From: Halanaerobiales bacterium
GTDB taxonomy: Bacteria > Bacillota > Halanaerobiia > Halanaerobiales > DTU029
Length of the DNA stretch: 38,506 bases
Reading direction: 5' to 3'
NCBI GenBank assembly: GCA_022360715.1
Contig: JAKSCG010000092.1
Coordinates: forward strand, 1-38,506
In this document: positions 16,892 to 27,384 of the stretch, piece after piece
How positions within the stretch are numbered: the first letter of the stretch is position 1
How the letters are laid out: each line of letters opens with the position of its first letter
Notes under the pieces: generated by a model
The model's database searches: none
Seen by the model: the letters and a program-made list of their open reading frames with translations, nothing else
What the model was told of the DNA's origin: nothing
Position numbers and translations under genes: made by a program

Positions 16892-18898
16892 ATGGAAGAT
16901 AAAAGATTTGTTTTACAGGCTCCATATCAAGCAAAAGGTGACCAGCCCCAGGCGATTGAGCAATTAGTTGCCGGTTTAAAAAAGGGTTACCGCCATCAAA
17001 CTTTGTTAGGGGCGACCGGAACCGGAAAGACCTATGCAATGGCTGCGGTAGTCGAAAAAATAAACAAGCCTACGCTGGTGATTGCCCATAATAAGACCTT
17101 AGCGGCTCAGTTGGCCAGTGAATTCAAGGAGTTTTTCCCGGACAATTCAGTCGAGTATTTTGTCAGCTATTATGATTATTATCAACCTGAGGCTTATGTT
17201 CCACAGACAGATACCTATATCGAAAAAGATTCTTCGATCAATGAGGATATTGACCGATTAAGACTGGCTGCTACCAGTGCCCTTTTTGAAAGAAAGGATG
17301 TGCTGATTGTGGCCAGTGTCTCCTGTATCTATGGTCTGGGCAACCCGGAAGACTATCTAGATCTTTCCTGTAGTCTGAAAGTAAATCAATTTAAAGAACG
17401 CAAGGATATTATGCGAGAATTGACGAATATGCAATATACCCGTAATGACATTGACCTGTCCCGGGGACACTTCCGGGTTAAAGGAGATGTACTAGAGGTT
17501 TTTCCCGCTTATAATGATATTGCCATCCGGATCGAATTATTTGGGGATCAAATCGAGCGGATTACCCAGATCGATACCCTAACCGGTGAATTGCTGGGCC
17601 AGTACCAAGAGATTACCATTTATCCGGCCAGCCATTTTGTCACGCCGGAAGATAAGATCAAAAAAGCAGTAAAAACGATTAGTCAGGAGTTGGAAGAGCG
17701 GCTGGCCGAACTGAATCAGGATAACCGCCTGTTAGAAGCTCAGCGTTTGGAACAACGGACCTGCTATGACCTGGAGATGTTGAGCCAGATGGGCTTTTGT
17801 TCCGGGATTGAGAACTATTCCCGTCATCTGGCCCAACGAGCAGCGGGCTCAAGGCCTAAAACCCTGCTTGATTATTTCCCTGACCATGATTTTATCGTAA
17901 TGATCGATGAATCCCATATGACGATTCCCCAGATCGGGGGGATGTATGCCGGGGATCGTTCCCGGAAAGAGAAACTGGTTGAATATGGTTTCCGGCTTCC
18001 CTCAGCTCTGGATAACCGACCGTTGAATTTTAATGAATTTGAAGAATTGGTGACCCAGGCTATTTATATCTCAGCTACCCCTGGTCCCTATGAATTGCAA
18101 CATAGCAAGCAGGTGGTTGAGCAAATTATCAGACCAACCGGTTTAGTAGACCCGGTGGTAGAAGTAAGACCGATCAAGGGGCAGATTGATGACTTGCTTA
18201 ATGAGATCAATCTGGTAACGGAGAGAAATGAACGAGTACTGGTTACTACACTGACCAAAAGGATGGCTGAGGATTTGACTGAGTTCCTGGCTGAAGCGGG
18301 AATTAAAGTCCGTTATCTCCATTCCGATATTGATACACTGGAGAGATCAGAGATTATTAGAGAACTACGGCTGGGTGAATTTGATGTCCTGGTTGGGATT
18401 AACCTCCTGCGGGAGGGACTGGATCTACCTGAGGTTTCTTTGGTGGCAATATTGGATGCAGATAAAGAGGGTTTCCTCCGCTCCGGGCGCTCACTGATTC
18501 AGACGATTGGTCGGGCTGCCCGTAATGTGCAGGGGAAAGTAATTATGTATGCTGATAAAATTACCGATTCGATGAAAAATGCCCTGGAAGAAACTGAACG
18601 ACGGCGAGCAATCCAGCAAAAATATAATCTTGACTACGGGATTACTCCCCAGACGATTATTAAACCGGTCCGGGAAGTTTTACGACCGCTTGACCTGGTG
18701 GTAAGCGAGGAAAAAGTAGTACAATATGATATCGGTCAGGGTCAGGATAAATGGAAGAATTTATCATACCGGGAAAAGCGTAATCTGATTCTGGATCTGG
18801 AAGAAGAGATGAAAGAGGCGGCCGCTAATCTGGAGTTTGAATTAGCTGCCCAGATTAGAGATGAAATAAAGGAATTAGAAAAAGAGCTGAAAAAATGA
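16892..18898 (+). CDS. uvrB: excinuclease ABC subunit B, UvrB
   Basis: 668 residues, standard length. Walker A GATGTGKT, the beta-hairpin region [20 protein letters not shown] that inserts into damaged DNA, the DEAH-like box (IDESHMT), and helicase C motifs ([24 protein letters not shown]) are all present. The C-terminal UVR coiled coil ([17 protein letters not shown]), which binds UvrC, is intact. It receives damaged DNA from UvrA and loads UvrC for incision in nucleotide excision repair. Start ATG 16892 is favoured because AAAGGTGA (16879-16886) precedes it; upstream GTG 16883 and ATG 16886 overlap that site. uvrA follows after nine bases. Confidence 0.98.
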   Translation: MEDKRFVLQAPYQAKGDQPQAIEQLVAGLKKGYRHQTLLGATGTGKTYAMAAVVEKINKPTLVIAHNKTLAAQLASEFKEFFPDNSVEYFVSYYDYYQPEAYVPQTDTYIEKDSSINEDIDRLRLAATSALFERKDVLIVASVSCIYGLGNPEDYLDLSCSLKVNQFKERKDIMRELTNMQYTRNDIDLSRGHFRVKGDVLEVFPAYNDIAIRIELFGDQIERITQIDTLTGELLGQYQEITIYPASHFVTPEDKIKKAVKTISQELEERLAELNQDNRLLEAQRLEQRTCYDLEMLSQMGFCSGIENYSRHLAQRAAGSRPKTLLDYFPDHDFIVMIDESHMTIPQIGGMYAGDRSRKEKLVEYGFRLPSALDNRPLNFNEFEELVTQAIYISATPGPYELQHSKQVVEQIIRPTGLVDPVVEVRPIKGQIDDLLNEINLVTERNERVLVTTLTKRMAEDLTEFLAEAGIKVRYLHSDIDTLERSEIIRELRLGEFDVLVGINLLREGLDLPEVSLVAILDADKEGFLRSGRSLIQTIGRAARNVQGKVIMYADKITDSMKNALEETERRRAIQQKYNLDYGITPQTIIKPVREVLRPLDLVVSEEKVVQYDIGQGQDKWKNLSYREKRNLILDLEEEMKEAAANLEFELAAQIRDEIKELEKELKK

Positions 18899-18907
18899 GG
18901 TGTAAAC

Positions 18908-21730
18908 ATGGCCAGAGATAAAATTATAATAAAAGGGGCACAGGAACATAATTTAAAAAATATCGATCTGGAAATCCCGCGGGACAAGCTGATCGTAATA
19001 ACCGGTCTAAGCGGTTCCGGTAAGTCTTCGTTGGCTTTCGATACGATTTATGCGGAAGGACAAAGGCGATATGTCGAGTCACTCTCCGCTTATGCCCGCC
19101 AATTTTTAGGTCAGATGGAGAAACCACGGGTCGAATATATTGAAGGGCTTTCCCCGGCTATTTCGATTGACCAGAAGACTACCAGTAAAAATCCCCGTTC
19201 CACGGTAGGAACTGTTACCGAGATCTACGACTACCTCCGCTTACTTTATGCCCGGATTGGGATTCCCCATTGCCCGGAATGTGGGCGCAAGATTTCTTCG
19301 CAGACAGTTGATGAGATCGTGGACCAGGTCCTTGATCTTCCGGAAAGTACCCGGGTACAGATTATGGCACCTTTAGTTCGCGGCAGAAAGGGTGAACACC
19401 AACGGGTTCTCGACCGGGCGCAGCGGGATGGATTTGTTCGGGCCCGGGTTGACGGGAAAACAATTATGCTGGGCGAAGAAGAGGTGGAACTGGATAAGAA
19501 TATTAAACACCATATTGAGATTATTGTTGACCGGCTGGTGATCAAATCCGGAATCAGGGAGAGACTGGCCGATTCGGTTGAAACAGCCCTGGAACACGGT
19601 AGTGGCTTGGTGATGATTGCGGTAGTTGATGGGGAGGAATTTATCTTTAGTGAGAAATTTGCCTGTCCGGAATGCGGGATTAGCCTGGAAGAAATGTCAC
19701 CGCGGATGTTTTCCTTTAACAGTCCCTATGGGGCCTGTTCTAACTGTGATGGCCTGGGGATAAAAAAGGTTTTTGACCCGGATCTGATCCTTGATTGGGA
19801 AAAGTCGATCAGTAACGGGGGGATTATTCCCTGGAAGAATTCATCTAGCCGCTATTACCCCCAACTACTCCAAGCCCTGGCGCGGGCCCATAACTTTGAC
19901 CTTACTACCCCCCTCAAAGAACTTGAACAAGAAATTATTAATGTTATCCTGTACGGTTCAGAACAGGTCTTATCTTTTCCCTATACCAATCGTTATGGAC
20001 GAACCAGACAGCATGATACTACTTTTGAGGGAATCATCAGCAACTTAAAGAGACGGTTTAGTGAAACAGAATCAAATTATATCCATCAAAAGATGGAAGA
20101 CTTTATGACCGACCAGTCCTGTAGTATTTGCCGGGGTAATCGGTTGAAAGCAGAAGTATTGGCCGTAACCATCGGGGGTTTATCTATTGCTCAGTATACC
20201 CGTTTTAATATTAAGGAGGCTCTGGAGTTTCTGGAAAAATTAGAACTGGATGAAAGGTCAGCCTATATTGCCCGGGAAATCCTCAAAGAGATTAAAAACA
20301 GATTGACTTTTTTAATTGATGTGGGATTAAACTATCTTACCCTGGATCGAGCTGCCGGTAGTCTCTCCGGTGGTGAAGCACAGCGGATTAGACTGGCTAC
20401 CCAGATTGGTTCAGGCCTGGTCGGTGTATTATATATTCTCGATGAACCGAGTATTGGCTTACATCAGAGGGATAATGGGCGTTTAATTAAGACACTGGAG
20501 CACATTCGGGATATTGGTAATACGGTGATTGTAGTTGAACATGATGAAGATACGATCCGGACAGCTGATTATATCATCGATATTGGTCCCGGGGCCGGCA
20601 AACACGGGGGAGCGGTTGTCGGTCAGGGAACCCTTGCCCAGATTATTGACAACGAAGAATCGTTGACCGGGAAGTTTCTAAAGGGGGAGGAGAAAATACC
20701 CGTTCCCCGGGAAAGATATCAACCCAACGGGAAATATCTTGAGGTTATTGGGGCTGGTCAGCATAACTTAAAAAATATTAATGTCAAGATCCCGCTGGGC
20801 ACCCTCACCTGTGTTACCGGTGTTTCCGGCTCCGGGAAAAGTACGCTGATTAACCTGACCTTACAACGCTTTTTAATGCAGCATTTTTACGATTCGGCCC
20901 CCCGACCGGGGAAATATCAGGAAATAAAGGGTTTACAACATCTGGACAAGGTTATTAATATTGACCAATCCCCGATTGGGCGGACACCCCGTTCCAATCC
21001 GGCAACCTATACCAAACTTTTTGATCATATCAGGGATGTCTTTGCTAAAACGCCGGAATCACGGAGCCGGGGTTATCAAAAGGGGAGGTTTAGTTTTAAC
21101 GTAAAAGGGGGACGTTGTGAAGCGTGTAAGGGAGACGGGATCATTAAGATCGAAATGCACTTCCTGCCGGATGTTTATGTTGCCTGTGAGGTCTGTAATG
21201 GCAAGCGATATAATCGGGAAACCCTTGAAATTAAGTATAAGGATAAAACAATTGCTGATATTTTGGATATGAATGTCGAGGAAGCCCTTGAATTTTTTCA
21301 GAATATTGATCCGGTTAAACGCCGTTTGCAGACCCTTTATGAAGTAGGCCTGGGCTATATCCGGCTGGGCCAGCCGGCCACTACCCTGTCCGGGGGAGAA
21401 GCCCAGCGAGTCAAGATCGCTACTGAGCTGGGTAAGGTCAGCACCGGTAAAACGGTTTATATTCTGGATGAGCCCACCACCGGGCTCCATTTTGCTGATG
21501 TTAAGAAACTGTTGGAGGTACTACACCGGTTGCGCGAAGGCGGTAATACAGTGATTGTGATTGAGCATAATCTTGATGTAATAAAGGCGGCTGATTATAT
21601 TATTGACCTGGGGCCGGAAGGGGGAAATCTCGGTGGTGAAGTGATCGCTGTCGGCACCCCGGAAGATGTTGCTGCGGTCAAGGCATCATATACCGGACAG
21701 TTTTTAAAAAGGGTATTGGGAAATAAGTGA
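18908..21730 (+). CDS. uvrA: excinuclease ABC subunit A, UvrA
   Basis: 940 residues, the normal UvrA length. Two ABC ATPase modules: Walker [15 protein letters not shown] near the start and [14 protein letters not shown] in the second half. Signature sequences are [13 protein letters not shown] and [13 protein letters not shown]. Zinc-binding CxxC pairs are present ([27 protein letters not shown]). It is the dimeric damage sensor that loads UvrB. AGGTG at 18898-18902 overlaps the uvrB stop and serves ATG 18908, so the two genes are co-transcribed. A terminator follows. No missing motif seen. Confidence 0.98.
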   Translation: MARDKIIIKGAQEHNLKNIDLEIPRDKLIVITGLSGSGKSSLAFDTIYAEGQRRYVESLSAYARQFLGQMEKPRVEYIEGLSPAISIDQKTTSKNPRSTVGTVTEIYDYLRLLYARIGIPHCPECGRKISSQTVDEIVDQVLDLPESTRVQIMAPLVRGRKGEHQRVLDRAQRDGFVRARVDGKTIMLGEEEVELDKNIKHHIEIIVDRLVIKSGIRERLADSVETALEHGSGLVMIAVVDGEEFIFSEKFACPECGISLEEMSPRMFSFNSPYGACSNCDGLGIKKVFDPDLILDWEKSISNGGIIPWKNSSSRYYPQLLQALARAHNFDLTTPLKELEQEIINVILYGSEQVLSFPYTNRYGRTRQHDTTFEGIISNLKRRFSETESNYIHQKMEDFMTDQSCSICRGNRLKAEVLAVTIGGLSIAQYTRFNIKEALEFLEKLELDERSAYIAREILKEIKNRLTFLIDVGLNYLTLDRAAGSLSGGEAQRIRLATQIGSGLVGVLYILDEPSIGLHQRDNGRLIKTLEHIRDIGNTVIVVEHDEDTIRTADYIIDIGPGAGKHGGAVVGQGTLAQIIDNEESLTGKFLKGEEKIPVPRERYQPNGKYLEVIGAGQHNLKNINVKIPLGTLTCVTGVSGSGKSTLINLTLQRFLMQHFYDSAPRPGKYQEIKGLQHLDKVINIDQSPIGRTPRSNPATYTKLFDHIRDVFAKTPESRSRGYQKGRFSFNVKGGRCEACKGDGIIKIEMHFLPDVYVACEVCNGKRYNRETLEIKYKDKTIADILDMNVEEALEFFQNIDPVKRRLQTLYEVGLGYIRLGQPATTLSGGEAQRVKIATELGKVSTGKTVYILDEPTTGLHFADVKKLLEVLHRLREGGNTVIVIEHNLDVIKAADYIIDLGPEGGNLGGEVIAVGTPEDVAAVKASYTGQFLKRVLGNK

Positions 21731-21756
21731 TAAGATAGTATAAATATATTTTAGCT

Positions 21757-21780
21757 AAACCGGGTTAATCCTGGTTTTTG
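21757..21780 (+). terminator. intrinsic terminator after uvrA
   Basis: AAACCGGG (21757-21764) pairs with CCTGGTTT (21770-21777), with one G-T wobble and loop TTAAT. A T-run follows. Confidence 0.75.
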
Positions 21781-21798
21781 CTATTGATGGGGTGCAAT

Positions 21799-21827
21799 TT
21801 GACAATTAATTAATATTATATTATTCT
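21799..21827 (+). promoter_or_regulatory. promoter for the S41-like peptidase gene
   Basis: TTGACA (21799-21804), 17 bases, TATTCT (21822-21827). It would give a leader of about 150 AT-rich bases before ATG 21982. Confidence 0.5.
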
Positions 21828-21981
21828 TTGATTGTAAAAACTGGTATTTAATTATTTCTAAAAGTACGAAAACATAATAAACTTTACAAAGAAATTGAGT
21901 AAGACTCCTTAATATAACAAGGATTTGACTATAAGATTAAAAGATTTTTTGACAATACGTTATTTCGGTTAGGGGGGAACT

Positions 21982-23217
21982 ATGAAAAAATATTTATTAT
22001 TAGTATTAATTTTAATAATTATAATAGTGTTAATAAATTTTGATTTTTTTAGTACCTTGTTTATAGTTGCAATTAAGCAAACACAACTATCTTCGGAGGA
22101 GTGGCTTGAGGATATCAAGTATTTAAGAAGAGAAATTACCGTTAGGCATAAAGATGCATATGCAAATATCTCCGATACTGAATTGGATAAAATGTTTAAT
22201 GATCTTATTAATGATGTTCCGGACTCAGAAGGAGATGAAGTACAGTTAAGAATGCTGGATATAATTGCTGATATAGGCGATTCGCATACTGCAATTAGAA
22301 ACTTTATTACAGGAGCTGATTTATGTTATCCGATTGAATTATATTGGTTTGATAATGGTTATTATGTTATAAACACTATAAAAAAATATCAGTATTTAAT
22401 AGGAAGTAAATTAAATAAAATAAATGGCATATCTATTGAAACTATTTTACCAAAACTAGCTACTTTAATTCCGCATGAAAATATATATATGGTCATAAAT
22501 AAGGCTCCGGAATTGATCAGGGATCCAAGGGTTTTAAGATACTTAGGTATAATCGAAGACAATGATATGACATTTTCTTTTTTGAATCAAGAAAATAAAT
22601 ATTTAGAGGTCGCTATGAGTCCGGAAAAAATAAACAGTCTGGAGCTCGTAGAAGATACAAATGGTCGATATTCACTTATTAAGCAGACTTATTCAAATTG
22701 GTTTCAGTATATTAATAATCAAGATATAATATATTTTTATTTTTGTAAAAGTAAGATTATAGATTCAATAGTTAATGATGTAATTAAAGAGGTTGAAGCC
22801 GGTAATGTAGATAAGCTGATCATAGATTTGAGAAATAATGTCGGCGGTACATATATACCTAATAATAAGCTGATTAATAGGATTAAAAGCAATGAGAAGA
22901 TAAACAAGCAAGGGAATTTATTTGTGATTGTCGGAAGAAATACCTTTTCAGCAGGATTATTGTATGCTGTTGATTTTAGGAAAAATACAAGTGCAATTTT
23001 TTTTGGTGAACCGACAGGAGCAAAACCAAATCATTTTGGAGATATGAGAAAATTTAAGTTGCCCAATTCAAAACTGGTAATATCATATTCAACAAAATAC
23101 TTTAATCTGGATAATCAAGAATTAGACTCCTTTTATCCTGATGTTATTAAAACATTATCGATCAATGATTATCTTAACAATATCGACCCAATTCTAAATG
23201 ATATACTAAATTATTGA
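21982..23217 (+). CDS. membrane-anchored S41-family peptidase-like protein
   Basis: An N-terminal hydrophobic anchor (about 4-31) is followed by an outside domain of 411 residues total. GDSHT (about 99-103), IIDLRNNVGGT (about 280-290), GRNTFSAGLLYA with probable nucleophile Ser323, and GEPTGAKPNHFGD match the C-terminal processing/tricorn-like S41 fold. Such enzymes cleave peptides outside the membrane; a binding-only or degenerate role is possible. ATG 21982 follows AGGGGGG. The gene is visibly more AT-rich, with many ATA codons, than uvrA before it. The gene remnant after it adds to the impression of an inserted segment. No partner gene is evident. Confidence 0.75.
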   Translation: MKKYLLLVLILIIIIVLINFDFFSTLFIVAIKQTQLSSEEWLEDIKYLRREITVRHKDAYANISDTELDKMFNDLINDVPDSEGDEVQLRMLDIIADIGDSHTAIRNFITGADLCYPIELYWFDNGYYVINTIKKYQYLIGSKLNKINGISIETILPKLATLIPHENIYMVINKAPELIRDPRVLRYLGIIEDNDMTFSFLNQENKYLEVAMSPEKINSLELVEDTNGRYSLIKQTYSNWFQYINNQDIIYFYFCKSKIIDSIVNDVIKEVEAGNVDKLIIDLRNNVGGTYIPNNKLINRIKSNEKINKQGNLFVIVGRNTFSAGLLYAVDFRKNTSAIFFGEPTGAKPNHFGDMRKFKLPNSKLVISYSTKYFNLDNQELDSFYPDVIKTLSINDYLNNIDPILNDILNY

Positions 23218-23257
23218 TTTGTCTTTCACTATGCTATAATCAATCAAAATAGGCTGA

Positions 23258-23512
23258 CTTATTGGGAAAGGAGAAATCTTTGGTTTTTTAGGACCTAATG
23301 GAGCCGGAAAAAGCACTACCATTAAAATGCTTACTGGTCAACTAGTACCAAATAGCGGTCACATTAAGGTCCTGCAAGTAGACCCCACCTCTGAAAAGGG
23401 ATCAACTTTCCAAGGGTTTAAGGCAGCGGGTTTTAATTGCCAGGGCATGTTGTTACAAATAGCCAGAAAGACGTTAAAGGGCGGGATGGGGAATAAAAAA
23501 ATTAGAGGGTAA
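23258..23512 (+). pseudogene. ABC transporter ATPase fragment (Walker A region only)
   Basis: Starting just after a stop at 23255-23257, the frame reads [20 protein letters not shown] and then [15 protein letters not shown], the start of an ABC-2-type ATPase. The first 25 or so residues of the family are missing. After about 23400 the sequence no longer matches, so Q-loop, signature and Walker B are absent. A TATAAT lies just upstream at 23235-23240. It is a decayed remnant, not a working gene. Confidence 0.8.
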
Positions 23513-23570
23513 AAATACCTTTGATGATCCTACCGGTTTTACTAGAAACAAAAGTTCAGATAAAATATAA

Positions 23571-23599
23571 TTGACATTCTTAAAGTAATAATTTAAACT
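23571..23599 (+). promoter_or_regulatory. promoter of the lacI-GH31 operon
   Basis: TTGACA (23571-23576), 17 bases, TAAACT (23594-23599). It gives a leader of about 95 bases that contains the operator-like palindrome at 23667. Confidence 0.6.
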
Positions 23600-23666
23600 A
23601 TAAATAAATGATTAAACCTTTAACTAATCATTAACGTAAATACTAGAAAAGTTAGTTTTAATTTTG

Positions 23667-23680
23667 ATTAAACGATTAAT
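23667..23680 (+). promoter_or_regulatory. LacI-type operator, ATTAAACGATTAAT
   Basis: A near-perfect palindrome (ATTAA-x-CG-x-TTAAT) centred on CG, 21 bases before the regulator start. It fits autoregulation by the LacI protein at 23701. Confidence 0.6.
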
Positions 23681-23700
23681 TTAGAAGCTTGGTGAAATAA

Positions 23701-24714
23701 ATGAAACTGACTATAAATGACATAGCCAGGGAGGCGGGGGTTTCAATTGCCACAGTCTCTAATGTTATGAATAATACCGGAAGGGTATCAGAGGATACGG
23801 CCCGTAAGGTAAAAAAAATTATCGAAGCTCATAACTATACTCCTAACATATCCGCCCGGAAGCTTAAAAATAAAAATTCACAACTAATAAGTGTTATTGT
23901 ACCTTATCTAAAAAAAGGTAAGTTTGAAGATAATCCCTTTTTTTGGCAACTACTTAATGGTGTGGAGAACGGAGCGAAAGACCAAAGATTTAATGTGATG
24001 TTAACCGGGGTTGAAAATGATCATGATCTAACTTTTATCAATAAACAATATCTGGATGGAATAATTGTTATTGGCCTCGATGAAAAAACCAAGCTGTTTA
24101 AAAATATAATAAACTTGACTATTCCCTGTGTATTTATGGATAGTTATCTTACCAAGCAGGGGATTTATCAAGTTTATAATAATGACCTGATGGGTGGTTA
24201 TCTGGCCACCAAACACTTGCTTAGCCTCGGGCATAAAAAAATAGTAATTGTAGCAGGAAAGTTAGCTGAACAAGGGGTTGATTATCAAAGGTGTTTAGGT
24301 TATCGTCAGGCCTTAGAAGAGGCTGGTATCGTTTATGATCCAAACCTTATTATGGATCAAGGGGCAAGTATCGCCGGGGGTTATCATGCGGCCCAGAAAA
24401 TATTTTCTAACCAAGAGAAAATAACAGCTGTTTTCACTTTGTCGGATATTGGGGCGATGGGATTAATCAGGGGTTTAAATGAGTTGGGTCTGGCGGTGCC
24501 GGAGGATATCTCAGTAGTGGGTTATGACGATATTATTTATAGTGAGTATATGATTCCGTCCCTAACCACAGTAAGACAGGATATTTATCAAAAAGGAGAA
24601 ACTGCTGTTCAATTATTATTAGACCAGATCAATAGAAAAAATAATTCTAACGGTAAACAGATCATCTTACCTGTTGAGTTAAAAATAAGAGAAAGTACAG
24701 CCAGGAGAGAATAG
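23701..24714 (+). CDS. LacI-family transcriptional regulator
   Basis: N-terminal helix-turn-helix (IAREAGVSIATVSNVMNN) and hinge (NISARKLKNK), followed by a ligand domain ending VVGYDDIIYSEYMIPSLTTV. 337 residues, complete. GH31 follows on the same strand after 109 bases with no terminator between, so the two are probably co-transcribed. The regulator likely responds to an alpha-glucoside such as maltose or isomaltose, inferred from the neighbour only. Promoter and operator-like sites lie at 23571 and 23667. Confidence 0.92.
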   Translation: MKLTINDIAREAGVSIATVSNVMNNTGRVSEDTARKVKKIIEAHNYTPNISARKLKNKNSQLISVIVPYLKKGKFEDNPFFWQLLNGVENGAKDQRFNVMLTGVENDHDLTFINKQYLDGIIVIGLDEKTKLFKNIINLTIPCVFMDSYLTKQGIYQVYNNDLMGGYLATKHLLSLGHKKIVIVAGKLAEQGVDYQRCLGYRQALEEAGIVYDPNLIMDQGASIAGGYHAAQKIFSNQEKITAVFTLSDIGAMGLIRGLNELGLAVPEDISVVGYDDIIYSEYMIPSLTTVRQDIYQKGETAVQLLLDQINRKNNSNGKQIILPVELKIRESTARRE

Positions 24715-24823
24715 ATTAAACCAGGTAATATTGATCTGCCCAAGAAAATTAATAACTATGAGATTTGAAGTTTCAAATGATATTGTAAGAACTATAAAAT
24801 ACATTAAACAAGAGGTGATAATT

Positions 24824-27187
24824 TTGGCGGGAAAAATACTTGGCTATCAGGTAGTAGGAAACAAGGTAATATTTGATTATCAAGAAATGCGGGGAATAAT
24901 TGAAGTAATAACCCCATCAATTATTAATGTTTATGCCCCGTTAATGCGAGAACAGCAAGTATCAAGAGCAATTGAGAAAAAGACAAAACAAGAAATAAAT
25001 CTTGAAGTAAAGGAAGCTGATGACTCTGTAACAATTCAAACTCCGGGGATAGTTGTCAAGGTTAATGCCGGATTTAAAGTTGATTTCTTTGATTGCAATG
25101 GAGAAATCATCTGCAAGGATTACCGGGGGCAACGGGAACCTTTTATCAGAAAAGGGAAAAAAGATCTGATGGCACTGGAAGGACATAGTGTTATTAATGA
25201 AGTCGAAAAACAGAAAATCCAGGTTTTAAAAGAGATTATTGGTAATGAATATTATTACGGACTGGGTGAGGAGACCGGCCATCTGAATAAAAAAGGATAT
25301 TATTATCAGATGTGGAATACAGATGAACCTAATCCTCATGTTGAAAGTTTTGAAAAACTATATAAATCAATTCCTTTTTTAATTACCCTGCGCGAAGGAA
25401 TAGCCTACGGACTTTTTTTTGATAATACCTTTAAAGCCTCTTTTGACCTGGGAAAAGAAAATAGTAAATACCTTTACTACGGGGCTGAAGACGGTAATTT
25501 AGATTACTACTTTCTTTATGGACCGACAATTAAAGAAGTAGTTAAGGGGTATTCTTATCTTACCGGAACAACTCCACTCCCGCAGCTCTGGACTTTAGGT
25601 TACCAGCAAAGTCGCCATAGTTATGATCACCGCGCTATGGTTGAAGGGATTGCTACTAAATTCCGAGAAAAAAAGATTCCCTGTGATGTTATCTATCTGG
25701 ATATAGAGTATATGGATGGTTACCGGGTTTTTACCTGGGATGAGCAAAAGTTTCCCGGTTTTGCGGAGATGATCAAGGAACTAAAGGAAATGGGTTATAA
25801 GGTTGTTACTATTATTGATCCCGGGATCAAAAAAGACCTCGGTTATCGTATCTATGACCAAGGGTTAGCGCAGGGTTATTTTGCGACTGATCGTGATGGT
25901 ATCACCTATGTTAATGAAGTCTGGCCGGGAAAATCTGTTTATCCGGATTTTTCCGAGCAGAGTGTCCGTAAGTGGTGGGGAAGAAATCATCAGGAGTTAC
26001 TTGAGGCTGGGGTAGCCGGAATCTGGAATGATATGAATGAACCGGCCAGTTTTGCGGGACCGTTACCTGATGATGTTCAATTTAAAAATGACGGATTTCC
26101 CAGTGATCACCGAGAAATCCATAATGTTTATGGTCATTTAATGTCTAAAGCAACCTATCAAGGGGTGAAAGAACAGACCGGCAAAAGGCCATTTGTTATT
26201 ACCCGGGCCTGTTATGCGGGAACACAAAAGTATTCGACGGTCTGGACCGGGGATAATCAGAGTATTTGGGAACATTTAAGGATGTCACTACCAATGCTGA
26301 TGAATTTGGGGCTCAGTGGGATCAGCTTTTGTGGAACTGATGTCGGTGGGTTTGGTTTTGATTGTAGTGCCGAATTGTTATCACGCTGGATTCAGGTGGG
26401 GAGCTTTGCCCCTTTATTCCGGAATCATAGTAACATGTATACCAGAGATCAGGAACCCTGGGCTTTTGACGAACAGACTGAAGAGATCTGTCGTAAGTAT
26501 ATTAATTTAAGGTACAGATTGATCCCATATTTATATGATTTAATGTGGAAGGGTGAAAAAACCGGTTTGCCGGTAATTCGACCATTATTGATGGAATATC
26601 AGGATGATCAAAATACTTATCAAATCAATGATCAGTTTATGTTCGGGGAAAAGATCATGGTAGCCCCTGTGCTGGAACAGGGTAAGACTTTCCGGGCCCT
26701 CTATTTGCCGGTGGGTAAGTGGTTTGACTACTGGAGCGGGGAGATAATTGAGGGAGGGAAAAGAATCGTGCGGGATGCACCACTGGATCTCTGTCCACTC
26801 TATATTAAAGCAGGTAGTATTATTCCAAACTATCAAAGCCAAAATTATCTAGGGGAAAGAGAGAATAAGGAATTGATCCTTGATCTTTATCCCGGGACAG
26901 ATAGTTATACCCATTACCAGGATGATGGAGAATCCTTTAATTATCAAAATGGCCAATATAACATTTATACCTTTAAACAGACGGAGAGGCAGAATACTAT
27001 TACCGTGGAGATCGAAAGACCCTATACCGGTTATAGCGAGAATTACAGCTCATTTCTTTTAAAGGTTAATCATTACCAGATAAAAAGTGTCAGCATTGAT
27101 GAGCAAGTACTTGATTGCCGAGAACTGAATCATGATTCTATTTTAAAATTAGATTCTTCGGTGAAGAAAGTGGTGATTACCCGATAG
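24824..27187 (+). CDS. GH31-family alpha-glucosidase
   Basis: 787 residues from TTG 24824, chosen because AGAGGTGAT (24811-24819) precedes it and the N-terminal beta-domain begins there; the frame is open further upstream. The catalytic nucleophile lies in IWNDMNEP (Asp403). The WxDMNE form is typical of alpha-glucosidases rather than alpha-xylosidases. The acid/base is in WTGDNQSIW (Asp477). CGTDVGGFGFDCSAELLSRW and FRNHS complete the active site. It hydrolyses terminal alpha-linked glucose from short oligosaccharides in the cytoplasm; no signal peptide. Linkage preference is not readable. Terminator at 27233. Confidence 0.92.
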   Translation: MAGKILGYQVVGNKVIFDYQEMRGIIEVITPSIINVYAPLMREQQVSRAIEKKTKQEINLEVKEADDSVTIQTPGIVVKVNAGFKVDFFDCNGEIICKDYRGQREPFIRKGKKDLMALEGHSVINEVEKQKIQVLKEIIGNEYYYGLGEETGHLNKKGYYYQMWNTDEPNPHVESFEKLYKSIPFLITLREGIAYGLFFDNTFKASFDLGKENSKYLYYGAEDGNLDYYFLYGPTIKEVVKGYSYLTGTTPLPQLWTLGYQQSRHSYDHRAMVEGIATKFREKKIPCDVIYLDIEYMDGYRVFTWDEQKFPGFAEMIKELKEMGYKVVTIIDPGIKKDLGYRIYDQGLAQGYFATDRDGITYVNEVWPGKSVYPDFSEQSVRKWWGRNHQELLEAGVAGIWNDMNEPASFAGPLPDDVQFKNDGFPSDHREIHNVYGHLMSKATYQGVKEQTGKRPFVITRACYAGTQKYSTVWTGDNQSIWEHLRMSLPMLMNLGLSGISFCGTDVGGFGFDCSAELLSRWIQVGSFAPLFRNHSNMYTRDQEPWAFDEQTEEICRKYINLRYRLIPYLYDLMWKGEKTGLPVIRPLLMEYQDDQNTYQINDQFMFGEKIMVAPVLEQGKTFRALYLPVGKWFDYWSGEIIEGGKRIVRDAPLDLCPLYIKAGSIIPNYQSQNYLGERENKELILDLYPGTDSYTHYQDDGESFNYQNGQYNIYTFKQTERQNTITVEIERPYTGYSENYSSFLLKVNHYQIKSVSIDEQVLDCRELNHDSILKLDSSVKKVVITR

Positions 27188-27232
27188 TCGTTGGTTTTGC
27201 CCGGCCGATTGGTTAATTAAAATATACTCCTT

Positions 27233-27262
27233 AACTTACCCTGTTTACAGGGTAAGTTTTTT
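27233..27262 (+). terminator. intrinsic terminator after the GH31 gene
   Basis: AACTTACCCTG (27233-27243), loop TTTA, CAGGGTAAGTT (27248-27258), then a T-run to 27262: a perfect 11-base stem. Confidence 0.92.
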
Positions 27263-27310
27263 CTTTTGCTATTGATAGAGCAAGGCTAACTATACTTATT
27301 ATATTTTAGA

Positions 27311-27339
27311 TTTAAATTACTAAAATTTATTGTTATAAT
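27311..27339 (+). promoter_or_regulatory. uvrC promoter, extended -10
   Basis: TTTAAA (27311-27316), 17 bases, TATAAT (27334-27339), with TG one base before the -10. Both hexamers and the spacing equal those at uvrB. No LexA-like box is seen here. Confidence 0.7.
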
Positions 27340-27384
27340 AAGATATATGATCACGGCAAATCAAATAAGTCTGGTGATAAAAAG

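Noticed and set aside
23510..23569. Frame reading [18 protein letters not shown] before the third lacI gene
   Set aside because: It could be the tail of a lost gene, but it is too short to assign to a family.
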